Shown: in pieces, positions 17,884 to 28,200 of the stretch | How positions within the stretch are numbered: position 1 is the stretch's first letter | Layout: the number at the start of each line of letters is the position of its first letter | Assembly (NCBI RefSeq): GCF_035978755.1 | Contig: NZ_CP108414.1 | Location: forward strand, 3,596,001 to 3,660,000 | DNA from: Streptomyces sp. NBC_01298 | GTDB taxonomy: Bacteria > Actinomycetota > Actinomycetes > Streptomycetales > Streptomycetaceae | DNA length: 64,000 bases | Reading direction: 5' to 3' | The notes under the pieces: generated by a model | What the model saw: the letters and a program-made list of their open reading frames with translations, nothing else | Told to the model about the DNA's origin: nothing | Database searches by the model: none | Made by a program: the position numbers and the translations under genes

Positions 17884-19647
17884 TCAACTCCCGTTGGAAG
17901 TGCGGGCCGTGGGGTCACTGCCGTCCGCCCGGTCCGTGCGCCGGATCTCGATGCGGTCCTCGCCCTCACCGAAGACGGCGACCGCCGTCGAGTGGTCCAA
18001 CGCGGCCTTGACATTGGGCAGTTGAGCGGCATCGCGGCGGACGGTGGGCGAGGAGACCACGTAGTCGATGTCCCGCCAGCCGCGCGGCAGCGTCTTGGTC
18101 ACCGCGGGGTCCAGGTCGGCCTTGTAGAACCAGATGGCGCCGAGCCCCGGGTCGAAGCCGTGGTGGACGGCGTCCAGCCACAGCGCGTCGTCGACCAGCA
18201 CCCGGGTCGTCGCGGGCTCGCGCACCTCGCGCCCGAGCCAGGCCGCGGCCTGCCGGTACGGGGCGTTCGCGTCGACCGTGAGCGCCGTACGGTTGCCGTC
18301 GTACCAGCGCGGAACGAGGTACACGAGGGCGGAGGCGGCGAGGACGCCGACCAGCGCCCACCGCCCGTAGGCCAGGGCGCGCCGCTCCCCCGGCGCCCGG
18401 CGGCGGCGCAGCACGGCGTGGGTGACGCTGGCCGCGCCCCCGGCGAGGACCAGCGCCAGGAACGGCAGCGCCTGGATCACGTACATCGCCGGGAGGTACC
18501 CGGAGGGCCGCAGGGCGACGAGGCCGAGGATGACCACGGCCAGCGCCGGGCCCGCGAGCGCCCGGGCCGTGACCGACCACCGGATGGTGACGAGGAGCAG
18601 GACCGCGCCGGCCAGTCCGCCGAGCGGCAGCACCGTGTCGTAGTACAGCCAGGACTCGAAGACCCCGTGCGAACCGGAGCCGGGGTCCAGGATGAAGCCG
18701 GAGCCGGCCCGGCCCATCTGGTAGACGATCCCGTCGATGAGGGAGACGTGGCCGGAGCCCGGCAGCAGCTCGGCGTTGAGCAGCGCGTAGAGGGGGTACG
18801 TCACCCCGATCAGCACGCAGGCGGTGACGGCTCCGGTGACGGCGAACTTGCGGGTGTCGCGGTGGCTGTGGCGCCACATCGTCACCAGCAGCGCCGGGAG
18901 CACCACCAGCATCGTCTCCTTCGTCAGCACGGCGGTGGCGGCCGCCAGGCCGGAGGCGAAGTGGTGCCACAGGTGGCGGCGGGGGGACGCGGCGAGGCAG
19001 AAGGCCAGCAGCATCCACATCACGGCGATGTTGTCGAGGAAGATCTCCCGCTGGAGCACGACGGAGAGCGGGGAGAGCCCGAACAGGCCCATGGCCAGAC
19101 CGGCCGCCCAGCGCGGCAGCCAGAGCCGGCGCGCGAGCACGTACAGCAGGACCGAGCTGGCGGCGGAGACGGCGAGCATCGAGAACCGCATCGGCGCGAC
19201 GGTCATCGCGTCGGGTACGAACAGGGACGGCAGGTAGGTCAGGCCCGCTATCTGGATCCAGCCGAGCGGGGGGTGGTCGTACCAGTAGGTGTAGTGCGCC
19301 AGCCCCTTGCCCTGCTGGACGGCCCAGGCCTGGGCGAGGTAGGTGCCCTCGTCGTCGCTGAGGGTCGGGAAGTTCGTGATGTTCCAGCCCTGTACGAGGA
19401 GGATCGCGAGCAGCAGCACCCCGCAGAGCAGCAGGTCGGGGCGCGAGGAGCGGAACCGGACGAGCGGCCGGGCCGGCGCGGCGGGGCGGACCCCGAGTCC
19501 GCCGGTGCGCGGGCGCGGGATGCGGGCGGCGTCGGTGACGGCCTCGGTGACGGCCTCGGTGACGGCCTCGGTGACGGCCTCGGTGACGGCGTCGGTGGTC
19601 GCGGCACCGGGCTGGGGATCAGTGGCCGTGGGCAGAGTGGTGGTCAC
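17884..19647 (-). CDS. GT39/ArnT-like membrane glycosyltransferase
   Basis: 587 residues from GTG 19647, whose first bases overlap the stop of the upstream GT2 (GTGA). A disordered N-terminus carries TEAV repeats coded by a 12-bp tandem repeat, then about 11 membrane helices. The first extracytoplasmic loop holds the family's acidic motif and the HPPL box: TLSDDEGTYLAQAW then YTYWYDHPPLGWIQ. QREIFLDNIAVMWMLLAF follows. The C-terminal 110 residues are soluble (VLVDDALWLDAVHHGFDPG). Such enzymes transfer a sugar from a polyprenyl-phosphate carrier to an acceptor outside the membrane; the donor could come from the DPM1/GtrA protein coded next. Acceptor unknown. Confidence 0.88.
   Translation of the reverse strand: MTTTLPTATDPQPGAATTDAVTEAVTEAVTEAVTEAVTDAARIPRPRTGGLGVRPAAPARPLVRFRSSRPDLLLCGVLLLAILLVQGWNITNFPTLSDDEGTYLAQAWAVQQGKGLAHYTYWYDHPPLGWIQIAGLTYLPSLFVPDAMTVAPMRFSMLAVSAASSVLLYVLARRLWLPRWAAGLAMGLFGLSPLSVVLQREIFLDNIAVMWMLLAFCLAASPRRHLWHHFASGLAAATAVLTKETMLVVLPALLVTMWRHSHRDTRKFAVTGAVTACVLIGVTYPLYALLNAELLPGSGHVSLIDGIVYQMGRAGSGFILDPGSGSHGVFESWLYYDTVLPLGGLAGAVLLLVTIRWSVTARALAGPALAVVILGLVALRPSGYLPAMYVIQALPFLALVLAGGAASVTHAVLRRRRAPGERRALAYGRWALVGVLAASALVYLVPRWYDGNRTALTVDANAPYRQAAAWLGREVREPATTRVLVDDALWLDAVHHGFDPGLGAIWFYKADLDPAVTKTLPRGWRDIDYVVSSPTVRRDAAQLPNVKAALDHSTAVAVFGEGEDRIEIRRTDRADGSDPTARTSNGS
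19534..19593. repeat. 12-bp tandem repeat, five copies, in frame in the GT39-like gene
   Basis: Unit ggtgacggcctc at 19534, 19546, 19558, 19570 and 19582 (last copy ...gtc). On the coding strand it produces repeated T-E-A-V residues in the N-terminal tail. Confidence 0.92.
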
Positions 19648-20939
19648 TGGGGGCTGTCCTCTCGGGTCAGGGTGCTCGGGGCGCCGACGGACGCGAGGTG
19701 GGCTCCGGTGTGGCTGGTGAGCTCCCACTCGCCCTGTCCGCGCTGCTCGCGCCAGACCGCGCGGATCGCGGCGCCGGCCAGCATCACCTGGTAGAACGGG
19801 CCGCCGACCACGAGCTTGACGTAGTGGACGAACCGCACCCGCAGCCCGTACTGGCGGCCGAAGTCGTGCAGGCCGACCACCTCGAAGACGAAGGTCACCA
19901 TCGCGGTGATCATCGGCAGGAAGGTGACGATCGCGACCCCGACGGGCACGTCGAGGAAGACGGCGACGGCGAAGTTCACCGGGATGATCACCCCCGAGGT
20001 GGCCTGCATGAAGGGGGTCATGAGCGTGTAGCGGGCCAGCCAGCGCTGGCCGCGGCCGGGCAGCTGCTGCCAGTCCTTCTTGCGGTACACCTGGAGGAAC
20101 CCCTGGTTCCAGCGGGTGCGCTGCTTGAGCAGGCTCACCAGGGACCCCGGGGTCTCCTCGCGGGTCACCATGTCGGAGTCGTAGGCGACGACCACCTTCT
20201 TGCCGACGGAGGACAGCCGCACGCCCAGGTCGCAGTCCTCGGCGAGGCAGTTCGGATCCCAGCCGCCGGCCTCGCGCAGCACCTCGGTGCGCACGAAGAC
20301 GGTATTGCCGCCGAGCGGGATGAACCCCTTCTCCGCGTGCAGGTGGAGGCGGGAGCGGAACCAGAAGAAGTACTCCAGGCAGTTGCGCAGGCTGTACCAG
20401 CTGGAGTGGAAGTTGATGAGCTGGACCCCGCCCTGGACCACGTCGGCGCCGGTGGCCCGGAAGGCGTGGTCCACGTGGGACAGCAGCTCGGGGTGGACCT
20501 GGTCCTCGGCGTCGAAGACTCCGACGATGTCGCCCCGGCAGTGCGGGAGCGCGGTGTTGAGGGCCTTCGGCTTGTTCTTGACCTCGTGGTGGTCGGTGAT
20601 GACGCGTACGAGACCGGGCGCGCGGGCGGCGGCCCGCTCGGCCACCTCCGCGGTCCCCGGGTCGTCGTGGCCGACGATCACGATGATCTCGTAGTCGCGG
20701 TGGCTCGATTCCAGGAGGCGCTCGATGGTGTGCTCCAGCACCGCCTGCTCGTGGCGGGCGGGCAGCAGCAGGGAGAAGGCCAGCCGGCCACCGCTGTCGG
20801 GGCTGTCGAAGCGGGTCGAGGCGAGCGTCTCGGGCGTCCGCCAGGCGTGCATCTGCCACCAGAGCGTGAACGCCGCCATCCAGAAGAGCGCGAGCGATAC
20901 GACACAAATGAACACGGAAATGAACAAAGCGTCCCCCAC
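19644..20939 (-). CDS. Processive GT2 glycosyltransferase, cellulose-synthase-like
   Basis: About 431 residues. GTG 20939 is proposed as start, but TTG 20927 with GGGGGA just ahead is an equal alternative; the open frame further upstream is arginine-rich noise. One N-terminal helix (ISVFICVVSLALFWMAAFTL), then a GT2 core: LLLPARHEQAVLEHTIERLL, HHEVKNKPKALNTALPHC, GVFDAEDQVHPELL (DxD), CLAEDCDLGVRL (catalytic Asp) and QRTRWNQGFLQV (Q/RxxRW acceptor motif of processive enzymes). At least three C-terminal helices follow. Related to BcsA/IcaA/CslA-type polymerases; the product is not predictable from sequence. It is the first gene of a four-gene operon that ends in a copper radical oxidase. Confidence 0.87.
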   Translation of the reverse strand: MGDALFISVFICVVSLALFWMAAFTLWWQMHAWRTPETLASTRFDSPDSGGRLAFSLLLPARHEQAVLEHTIERLLESSHRDYEIIVIVGHDDPGTAEVAERAAARAPGLVRVITDHHEVKNKPKALNTALPHCRGDIVGVFDAEDQVHPELLSHVDHAFRATGADVVQGGVQLINFHSSWYSLRNCLEYFFWFRSRLHLHAEKGFIPLGGNTVFVRTEVLREAGGWDPNCLAEDCDLGVRLSSVGKKVVVAYDSDMVTREETPGSLVSLLKQRTRWNQGFLQVYRKKDWQQLPGRGQRWLARYTLMTPFMQATSGVIIPVNFAVAVFLDVPVGVAIVTFLPMITAMVTFVFEVVGLHDFGRQYGLRVRFVHYVKLVVGGPFYQVMLAGAAIRAVWREQRGQGEWELTSHTGAHLASVGAPSTLTREDSPQ

Positions 20940-21220
20940 AGACGTGCCGCAACCCCAGGCGGCGATCTCCCCAACCCCCCGGGGACGGGCACGCGCGGCA
21001 GGCTCCCCAGCCCGCCGCCCTCGCCCCGCCCCCGATTCCCCCCGCGCGCGCATCCCCCGGTGCGCTCTACGCCGGCGCCCCACGGCGCTGACAGTGACTG
21101 CTCGGTGACTCCGAAGTCATGAGACTAGGCAGCGAACATGACGCGCAGGCGCAATCGAGATAAAAACCGCGTTGCCGAACTGACCTTGAAACAAACGGAA
21201 TTGGCGCTACTCCAGCGCTT

Positions 21221-23275
21221 TCAGGGACGAACCGTACCCAACTGCTCCGCCAGTTCGACCGGATCGGTCGTAGGCCGCGCGCAGACGAAATGTCGGCAGA
21301 CATACGCCGTCGGGAGCTCGTGCACGAGCGTGCGCTCGGCCAGAAGGGGGAACTCCCCTCCACTGCCGTCCGCCGCCCCCGGCAGCCCCGTCGCCACGAC
21401 CGCACCGGGGGCCGTCCCCAGCAGGGCGATCCGGTGCAGCTCCGCCCGCGCCGGATCCTCCGGATGGCCGACCACGGCCACCTCGCGCGGACCGTCGACC
21501 AGCGCCTCCGCGACCGCCAGCCCGTGCCCGATGAAGCGCGGAGCCCGCGGCCCGAGCGCGTGCACCACCGCGAGCGCCCGCTCGGCCGCCGTACGGTGCG
21601 CCTGCGAACCGGTGTGCGCGGCGTACGAGAGCAGGGCGCCGGCGGCGGCCGTCCAGCCGGAGGGGGCCGCGGTGTCGGTCGGGTCCTGCGGCCGCCTGAT
21701 CAGCCGCTCCGCGTCGTGCGCGGTGTCGTACAGGGAGCCGTCCTCGGCGGTGAACCCGACCAGGACCAGATCGACGAGGAACCCGGCGAATTCCAGCCAG
21801 ACCCCTTCCCCGGTGACGGCCGCCAGCGCCAGGAACCCCTCGGCGACGTCCCCGTAGTCCTCCAGCACCCCGGCGTTCGCCCCGACCCGCCCGTCCTTGC
21901 TGGTCCGCGCGAGCCGGGCCATCCCGTCCATGTGCACCCTGACCAGCAGATCGGCGGCCTCCGTGGCCCGCTCGACCAGGTCGGGCCGGTCGAAGAAGGC
22001 CCCGCACTCGGCGAGGGCCGCGATGGCCAGCCCGTTCCAGGCGGCGACGATCTTGTCGTCCCGCCCGGGCGCGGGCCGCTCCTGCCGTGCCGCGAGCAGC
22101 CGCTCCCTGATCCCGGCGAGCCGCTCCTCGCCGATGTCGGGCCCCTGGACGGGCAGTTGGAGCACCGACATCCCGTGCTCGAAGGTCCCCTCCTCCGTCA
22201 CCCCGAAGCAGGCGGCGGCCAGCTCCCCGTCCTCCTCCCCCAGCACCTCGCGCAACTGGGCCGGAGTCCAGGCGTAGTAGACGCCCTCCACGTGCTTGCC
22301 GGTCTCCGGGTCCTCGCTGTCGGCATCCAGCGCGGAGGCGAAGCCGCCCTCCCGGGTGCGCAGTTCACGGACCATGAAGTCGGCGGTCTCCAGGGCGACC
22401 CGACGCGCGAGCTCGTCCCCGGTGGTGCGCCAGAGGTGGGCGTAGACCCGGCAGAGCAGCGCATTGTCATAGAGCATTTTTTCGAAATGCGGCGTTTGCC
22501 ACTCCCGGTCCACGGAGTACCGCGCGAACCCGCCCCCGAGCTGGTCGTAGATCCCGCCCCGCGCCATGGCCTCACAGGTGTCGACCGCCATCTCCAGCGC
22601 CCCCTCGGACCCGGTCCGGGCGTGGTGGCGCAGCAGGAACTCCAGCACCATGGACGGCGGGAACTTCGGCGCCCCGCCGAACCCGCCGCGCGTGGCGTCG
22701 TACTCCCGCACCAGCCCGAGCAGCGCCTGCGCGAGCTCCTCGGGCCCGGGGGTGCCGGCCTTCCCGTAGTCGAGCTGCCGCCCCGCGAGGTCCCGTACGA
22801 TCCGCTGCGCGACCTCCGCCACCTCCTCGGGCCGCCCGACCCACGCGGTGCGCACGCCTTCGAGCACCTGCATGAAGGAGGGCATCCCGTGCCGGGGCTC
22901 GGGCGGGAAGTAGGTCCCGAAGTAGAAGGGCTCGGCGTCGGGCGTCAGGAACACGGTCATGGGCCACCCGCCCTGCCCCGTGGCGGCCTGCACGGCCTCC
23001 ATGTAGACGGCGTCGATGTCGGGCCGCTCCTCGCGGTCGACCTTGACGTTGACGAAGTGTTCGTTGAGGTAGGCAGCCGTCAGCTCATCCTCGAAGGATT
23101 CGTTGGCCATGACATGACACCAATGACACGAGCTATAGCCAACGCTTAGCAGAACGGGTACACCACGCTCCCGCGCCTCAGCGAAGGCCTCGGGCGACCA
23201 TGGCCACCAGTCGACGGGGTTGTCGGCGTGCTGGAGCAGATACGGCGAGGTCTCGTTCGCGAGGCGGTTCGGCAT
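21221..23275 (-). CDS. Thioredoxin-fold DUF255 protein (YyaL/SSP411 family)
   Basis: 684 residues, full length. The N-terminal thioredoxin domain starts [20 protein letters not shown] and has the redox motif SSCHWCHV (Cys50, Cys53); the remaining 500 residues form an (alpha/alpha)6 barrel like glycan epimerases and hydrolases, with [14 protein letters not shown] and [13 protein letters not shown]. Function in bacteria is unclear; a link to thiol chemistry or sugar handling is commonly supposed. Both most conserved blocks are written in AT-ending codons (about 23086-23160 and 22461-22500), unlike the rest of this GC-rich gene. It lies 95 bp from the stop of an orphan serine recombinase. Confidence 0.9.
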   Translation of the reverse strand: MPNRLANETSPYLLQHADNPVDWWPWSPEAFAEARERGVPVLLSVGYSSCHWCHVMANESFEDELTAAYLNEHFVNVKVDREERPDIDAVYMEAVQAATGQGGWPMTVFLTPDAEPFYFGTYFPPEPRHGMPSFMQVLEGVRTAWVGRPEEVAEVAQRIVRDLAGRQLDYGKAGTPGPEELAQALLGLVREYDATRGGFGGAPKFPPSMVLEFLLRHHARTGSEGALEMAVDTCEAMARGGIYDQLGGGFARYSVDREWQTPHFEKMLYDNALLCRVYAHLWRTTGDELARRVALETADFMVRELRTREGGFASALDADSEDPETGKHVEGVYYAWTPAQLREVLGEEDGELAAACFGVTEEGTFEHGMSVLQLPVQGPDIGEERLAGIRERLLAARQERPAPGRDDKIVAAWNGLAIAALAECGAFFDRPDLVERATEAADLLVRVHMDGMARLARTSKDGRVGANAGVLEDYGDVAEGFLALAAVTGEGVWLEFAGFLVDLVLVGFTAEDGSLYDTAHDAERLIRRPQDPTDTAAPSGWTAAAGALLSYAAHTGSQAHRTAAERALAVVHALGPRAPRFIGHGLAVAEALVDGPREVAVVGHPEDPARAELHRIALLGTAPGAVVATGLPGAADGSGGEFPLLAERTLVHELPTAYVCRHFVCARPTTDPVELAEQLGTVRP

Positions 23276-23370
23276 GGGGCCAATCTATTCGTATGGAGCC
23301 AGACAACGCCCGCCTGCCCACGGGTGTCCGACATACCGCAGCGCCATTCAGTGCAGGGACTGCCGCCCCA

Positions 23371-25050
23371 TCACACCTCAGGCATCGCTTGGGGGCTCGA
23401 CACCCAGTCGAACTCGAGCCGATCAAGGATCGGAGTGTGATCCCCCTGCCGAGCCGCCGGCTTGACCGTGATGCCCTTCTCCCCCAACGAGGTCATCAAC
23501 AGCATGCGCCTGTCCGCCATATCCGCCCCCTCCCATACCACTCGCAAGACCTCAGGCTGCAGGAGGGGGATGCAGTCGGCTTGTGCGTCCAGATACGCCA
23601 AGGCGGCAGTCGAATACTCGATGACAGCGCGGAGTCCGTCACCTAGCTCTTCGAAACGCCCTTCGTCCACCTTGCCGTAGAGATAGAAGTCATCCTCCAG
23701 CTTCCTCACGCGCTTGCGGGCCGCTTCAAGCTCCTTCCGCACCGCCGACCTTCGCGCACCAGCCGCCGAGCCTGCCAAGGCAGGCCACGTCCGGACTATC
23801 TCCGCGATCAACGAATCATCCGGGGCGAGGCTGACCACGTGGTTCACCCAGGCTTCCCCAACCGCCAGGTCAATGCGCTCGGCAAGCGTCACCACGCCGT
23901 CACAGATTGCCTTGCCGCGCGTTTCTCTGACTTGGCATCGATAGCGACCGCCACGGTAACTCATCACACCGCCGCACACCTCGCCCACGGAACGACTCTC
24001 CTGTCGCCTCATGCGCCCGCATCGATAGCTACCTGCCCCCAAGTACCTCCCTCGCGACGTTCCATTGGCCCAGCTCTCATCAATCCGTGCGGCAATCAGC
24101 CCCTTGATCGTGAACCACTCATGCGGCGTTACAACCCCCTGGCCACACATCACGACCTCGCCATTGTCATTGCGCAATGGATCTCCATATCCCTTCCAGG
24201 AATCCAAGGGATTACCGAACTCATCGACCCTGCGCTGCCGCACAGGGACCATTCCCGCGAAGAGTGGGGACTGGGCAAGCTTGCTGACGGCGGTGGGTGA
24301 CCACGTGGCACCACTCCGGGTAGGACGACCTTCCTCATTGAGTCGGTGTGCGGTGCCCTTGGTGGTCTTGCCGTCAAGCAGCAGATCCGCCAGCCGTCGG
24401 GCGGTCTCATACTCGTCCCGGTGACGCTCGACCTTGCCGCTAGCGGGGGCACTGAAGAGCCCGAAGGGAGGCATTCCCGTTCCACGCCTGCCTTCCGCCT
24501 TGTGTGAGTCATGGCCGATCTTGACGCGTTTCGCGGTGTTCTTCGCTTCCTCTCTGGCGTGCTCGCTCAGGATCGCGAAGACCACACGTCCCCCCTTCGC
24601 CGAGTCCAGCCCCTCCGAGACTGACACTAGGCGCGACTGCCGGCGGTCAAATTCGTCGAGCATACGCCCGACGGCCCCCATGCCGCGCCGGTCAAAGCGA
24701 TCCACCTTCCACACTCCGAGCGTCCTCGACTCACCGGACATGATCGCTTGAGTGGCCTTTTCGAATTCACGTCGCCTCACATGCGCTTTGGATGCCGAGA
24801 CTTCCTCGAACCAGACGTGCCGAATCTCGATTCCATCCGCTTTGGCCCAACGAACCAGGTCCCTCAATTGGCCCCGCAGGGTGGCCATGCCCTCCTTGCC
24901 GCTGCTCCGCCGTAGATAGACGTCCATCAGGCCTGCAGGTTCCGCCGCGGCGGGCCGATCCAGCCCCATGGCCCCAAGCTCGTCAGCACTCAGGCCCAAC
25001 GCAGCCAAGGCCGCGCGATCAGCTCGCAGGTTTCGACGGGCATCATCCAT
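23371..25050 (-). CDS. Large serine recombinase (site-specific integrase)
   Basis: 559 residues; start ATG 25050 has AAAGGGGA upstream. The resolvase-type catalytic domain carries the nucleophile in DVYLRRSSGKEG (Ser49 likely) and the arginine-rich VWKVDRFDRRGMGAVGRMLD; YLRRS is a form of the YxRxS motif. A recombinase domain (GMPPFGLFSA, GTAHRLNEEGRPTRSGATWS), a zinc-ribbon-like region with CGR, VCGGVMSYRGGRYRC and ICDG, and a coiled coil (SAVRKELEAARKRVRKLEDD) complete the standard layout, and the size is typical for phage or ICE integrases. The gene looks intact. Codons are less GC-biased than in neighbours, which supports transfer. No excisionase, replication or phage gene accompanies it. 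Confidence 0.9.
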   Translation of the reverse strand: MDDARRNLRADRAALAALGLSADELGAMGLDRPAAAEPAGLMDVYLRRSSGKEGMATLRGQLRDLVRWAKADGIEIRHVWFEEVSASKAHVRRREFEKATQAIMSGESRTLGVWKVDRFDRRGMGAVGRMLDEFDRRQSRLVSVSEGLDSAKGGRVVFAILSEHAREEAKNTAKRVKIGHDSHKAEGRRGTGMPPFGLFSAPASGKVERHRDEYETARRLADLLLDGKTTKGTAHRLNEEGRPTRSGATWSPTAVSKLAQSPLFAGMVPVRQRRVDEFGNPLDSWKGYGDPLRNDNGEVVMCGQGVVTPHEWFTIKGLIAARIDESWANGTSRGRYLGAGSYRCGRMRRQESRSVGEVCGGVMSYRGGRYRCQVRETRGKAICDGVVTLAERIDLAVGEAWVNHVVSLAPDDSLIAEIVRTWPALAGSAAGARRSAVRKELEAARKRVRKLEDDFYLYGKVDEGRFEELGDGLRAVIEYSTAALAYLDAQADCIPLLQPEVLRVVWEGADMADRRMLLMTSLGEKGITVKPAARQGDHTPILDRLEFDWVSSPQAMPEV

Positions 25051-25070
25051 GACCAGTTCCCCTTTCGAGA

Positions 25071-25101
25071 GTTCGTCCGATGTTCCGCATAACGGACGAA
25101 C
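25071..25101. other. Perfect inverted repeat upstream of the serine recombinase (attachment site or operator)
   Basis: GTTCGTCCG (25071-25079), 13-bp spacer, CGGACGAAC (25093-25101), starting 21 bp from the recombinase start codon. Serine integrases recognise imperfect inverted repeats of this scale next to their genes; autoregulation is the alternative. Confidence 0.45.
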
Positions 25102-25263
25102 CGGGGAGCGGGTCACGCGTGGCTCGATGCCTGCTCACCTGGAGACCACATGCGACCGGTTGCGGGCCAACTCCCTCTGAACTAGCTCAGATTCCCTCGC
25201 GCTCGCGAGCGTCGCGGCGGACACTTGTGGCACGGTGCCGGAGCTCTCTGAGGGGGATTGCCG

Positions 25264-28200
25264 ATGCGGGACAGTCATCGCGGTGAGGCCGAGCGGCTGC
25301 TGGGGCGGGCCGTGGAGGAGGAGGCCCGGCGGGGCGCCGGTGGGGCGGCCGGCACTCCGGAGGCCAAGGCGGCGCTGCTGGCGCGCGGGATGCAGACCCT
25401 GGACGCGCTCGCGGCGAGCGCGGCCCCCGAGTACGAGGCGTACGTGCACGCCCTGGACGAGGCGGCGGCCGGGGATCAGTCGCTCGGCGAGGCCTTCCGG
25501 CGGGCGAACACCTCGACGGCCTCGCTGGTCACCGGTGTCGCGGCGGCCGCCGCGATCGTGGCCGACCTGGCCTTCGGCGTGGCGCTCGGTACCGCGCTGA
25601 CCACCGGGGCCGTCGTGGGCGTGGCCGGGGCGACGGCGACCGTGGCCAAGGTGACGGCCCTGCACCTGCCCGCGGCCAACCGGCGCGCCGGGGAGGCGGG
25701 CCGCCCGGGCGGGGCGGAGCAGCTCAAGCTGAAGTGGCTGTCGGCGCTGGACGTGCGCGGGATACGCCCCTTCCTGGAGCAGCAGCGCAAGGTGGCGGCG
25801 GCGCTGCACGCCCCGCCCAAGGTGGCGAACGGCAGCGGGGGCTCCGCCCTCCCGCTGCGCGGGGCCAATCGCAGCGCCGAGGCGCGCAGGCGGGCCATGC
25901 TGGAGCAGTCCTTCGGTCAACTCCCCGCGTTGGAAGGGGCGTTCGTGGGCCGTCGGGCCGAGCTGGCCCGGATCGCTCAGTGGGTGCACAGCGCCCGGGT
26001 GAGCACCGAGACGCGCCCGGTGGTGGTGGTGCTGCACGGGGAGCCCGGGGTGGGCCGCACCACGCTCGCGCTGCACGCCGCGCAGGCGCTGCGGGACCAG
26101 TTCAGGGGTGCCTGCGTGGTGAACCTGCGGGGCGGCGGCGCTGCGGAGAATCCACTGCCCACCCGTGAGGCGCTGCTGCACCTGATGAACCGGCTCGGCG
26201 CGCCCCGCGAGCAGCTGCTGTTCCGCGAGGGCTCGTCGGCGGAGCAACAGGTCCGCAGGCTCGGCGAGTTGTACCACCAGCACGTGCAGGGCACCCCGGT
26301 GGCGGTGGTCCTGGACGACGCCGTGGACGCCGCGCAGGTACGGATGCTCGTGCCCGAGCGCTCCGAGAGCCTGGTCCTGGTCACGGCCCGGGAGCCCCTG
26401 GAGCTGCCCCCGGAGCTGGCGGCCTGGGTGTACCAGCTGCCGGTGACCCGGCTGGCGGAGGAGGCGGGCGCGGAGCTGGTCCAGGCGGCGGGAGCCGCGG
26501 CCGCGGGTACGGAGCCGCCCGTGGCCCCGTACCCGGCGCAGACCGTACGGGGCCTGCTCGCGCTCGGCGCCGGTCTGCCGCTGGCGCTGCGCGTCCTGGC
26601 CCCCCTCGGGGGCGTCGGGGAGCCCCCGGCGGCCGGCGGTTCCCTGGGCGCCGCCCTGGACCTGGCCTACGCGGCCCTGCCCGAGGAGCGGCGCCGGCTG
26701 CTGCGCCGGCTCACGCTGGCCGGGCGGGCCTCGCTGGGGGCGGCGGCCGCGGCGGCGCTGATCGACGCGGACCAGGCGGAGGCCGGGCGGCTGCTGCGCG
26801 AACTGGCGCGGGCGGGGCTGCTGGACCACGTGCGCGGGGACCGGTTCCGGATGCACGACGCGGTGCGCGCGTACGCGGCCGCGCGCCTGGAGCAGGACGA
26901 GGACCGGGCCGGCGCGGCGGCGGCGCACGAGCGGCTGATCCGTACGTACGCGCAGCTCGCCGACTCGGTGATCCGGATGGTCGACGGGAAGATGTCCACG
27001 CGCGCGAACGCCCTGTCCAAGGCGAGCACGGTCGGCGGGCACGGGTTCCCTTCCCTGGACGCGGCCCTGCGCTGGCTGGACGACGAGTCGAGCTTCATCA
27101 CGGCGGCGCTGCGGCACTCGGAGGGCGTGGACCAGCAGGCCGTACTGGACCTGCTGGGCGCGCTCTGCGACTTCTGCCTGCTGCGCGGCGACCTGTACCG
27201 GCTCGGTGAGATCAACGAGCTCACGCAGGCCGTCGACCAGGGGCTGCTGGTCCGCTCGGTGCAGTGGCGTACGGGTATCGCGGCCCGCCAGCTCGGCGAG
27301 CTGGACAAGTCCCGCACCACGCTGACCTCGCTGGTCGACCAGTACAAGGAGGCCCGGCAGGAGGCGGGCGCGGGCATGGCCCTGGTCTCGCTGGGCATCA
27401 CCCTGCACCACCAGGGCAACCTCCCCGAGGCCTCGGCCCGCATCCGCGAGGCGCTGGTGCTCCAGGCCCCGGACGAGCTGGCGGGCGACCGGGCGTGGGG
27501 CCTGCACGCGCTCGGCGCGGTGGAGCGCGACCGCGCACACCTCGCGGAGGCGCTGCGGCTGCTGCGCGAGTCCCTCGTCCTGCACCGGGAGAGCGAGAGC
27601 GTGCACGGCGAGGCCTGGGCGCACCTGCAGCTGGGCCAGGTGTACCTGCGCCTGGGCGAGGTGCCGCGCGCGGAGGCGGAGCTGCGCCTGGCGCTGGAGC
27701 TGTACGGGCGCACGCGCGACGACCGGGGCCAGGCGTGGGCGCTGACCCAGCTGGGCCGGGCCCGGGTGGTCGACGGGGATCCGGGGCCGGCGCTGGAGCG
27801 GCTGCGGGACGCGCTGGCCCGGCACCGGGAGTCGGAGGACGCGCGCGGCGAGGCGTGGACGCTGTACTACCTCGGCCAGGCGCTGGAGGAGGCCGGGGAG
27901 CGGGACCGGGCGGTACGGGAACTGGAGCGGGCCCGCACGATGTTCTCCCGGATGCGGGACGTGTACGGGCTGGCGCACGCCCGCCACCACTCGGGCCGGG
28001 TCACCCGCGACCAGCGGGCGGCGCAGACGGGGAACCTGAAGAACTCCGGGTTCGCCCGCCAGCTGCTGGTGGACGCGCGGGCGGACTTCCGGCGGATCGG
28101 GCTGGCCCACGGGGAGGCGTGGACCTGCCTGGAGCTGGCGGTGGTGGACGCGGGCAACGGCCGGACCGCGCAGGCGCTGGACCTGTGCGAGGAGGCGGTG

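Larger units (their letters stand above)
23326..25101 (-). mobile_element. Orphan serine-recombinase element or remnant
   Basis: A single large serine recombinase gene with visibly lower GC than either neighbour, with no structural phage or plasmid genes. The 15-mers GTCCGAcataCCGCA (23326-23340) and GTCCGAtgttCCGCA (25075-25089), in direct orientation, flank it and share 11 of 15 positions; they may be attachment-site remnants. The right one lies in a perfect 9-bp inverted repeat. Borders are tentative. Confidence 0.4.

Noticed and set aside
16150..19794. 1214-codon open frame on + strand antisense to the glycan operon
   Set aside because: Arg/Gln/His/Gly-rich low-complexity translation without domains; shadow of high-GC genes on the other strand that have intact motifs.
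14250..20939. Interpreting the operon as the known cslA-glxA locus
   Set aside because: The three-glycosyltransferase content, the lipid-sugar synthase and the oxidase's extra domains differ from the cslA-glxA arrangement I know; left as a finding to test.
21138..21220. Short + strand ORF starting at 21138
   Set aside because: Runs antisense into the DUF255 gene, basic low-complexity translation, no ribosome site.
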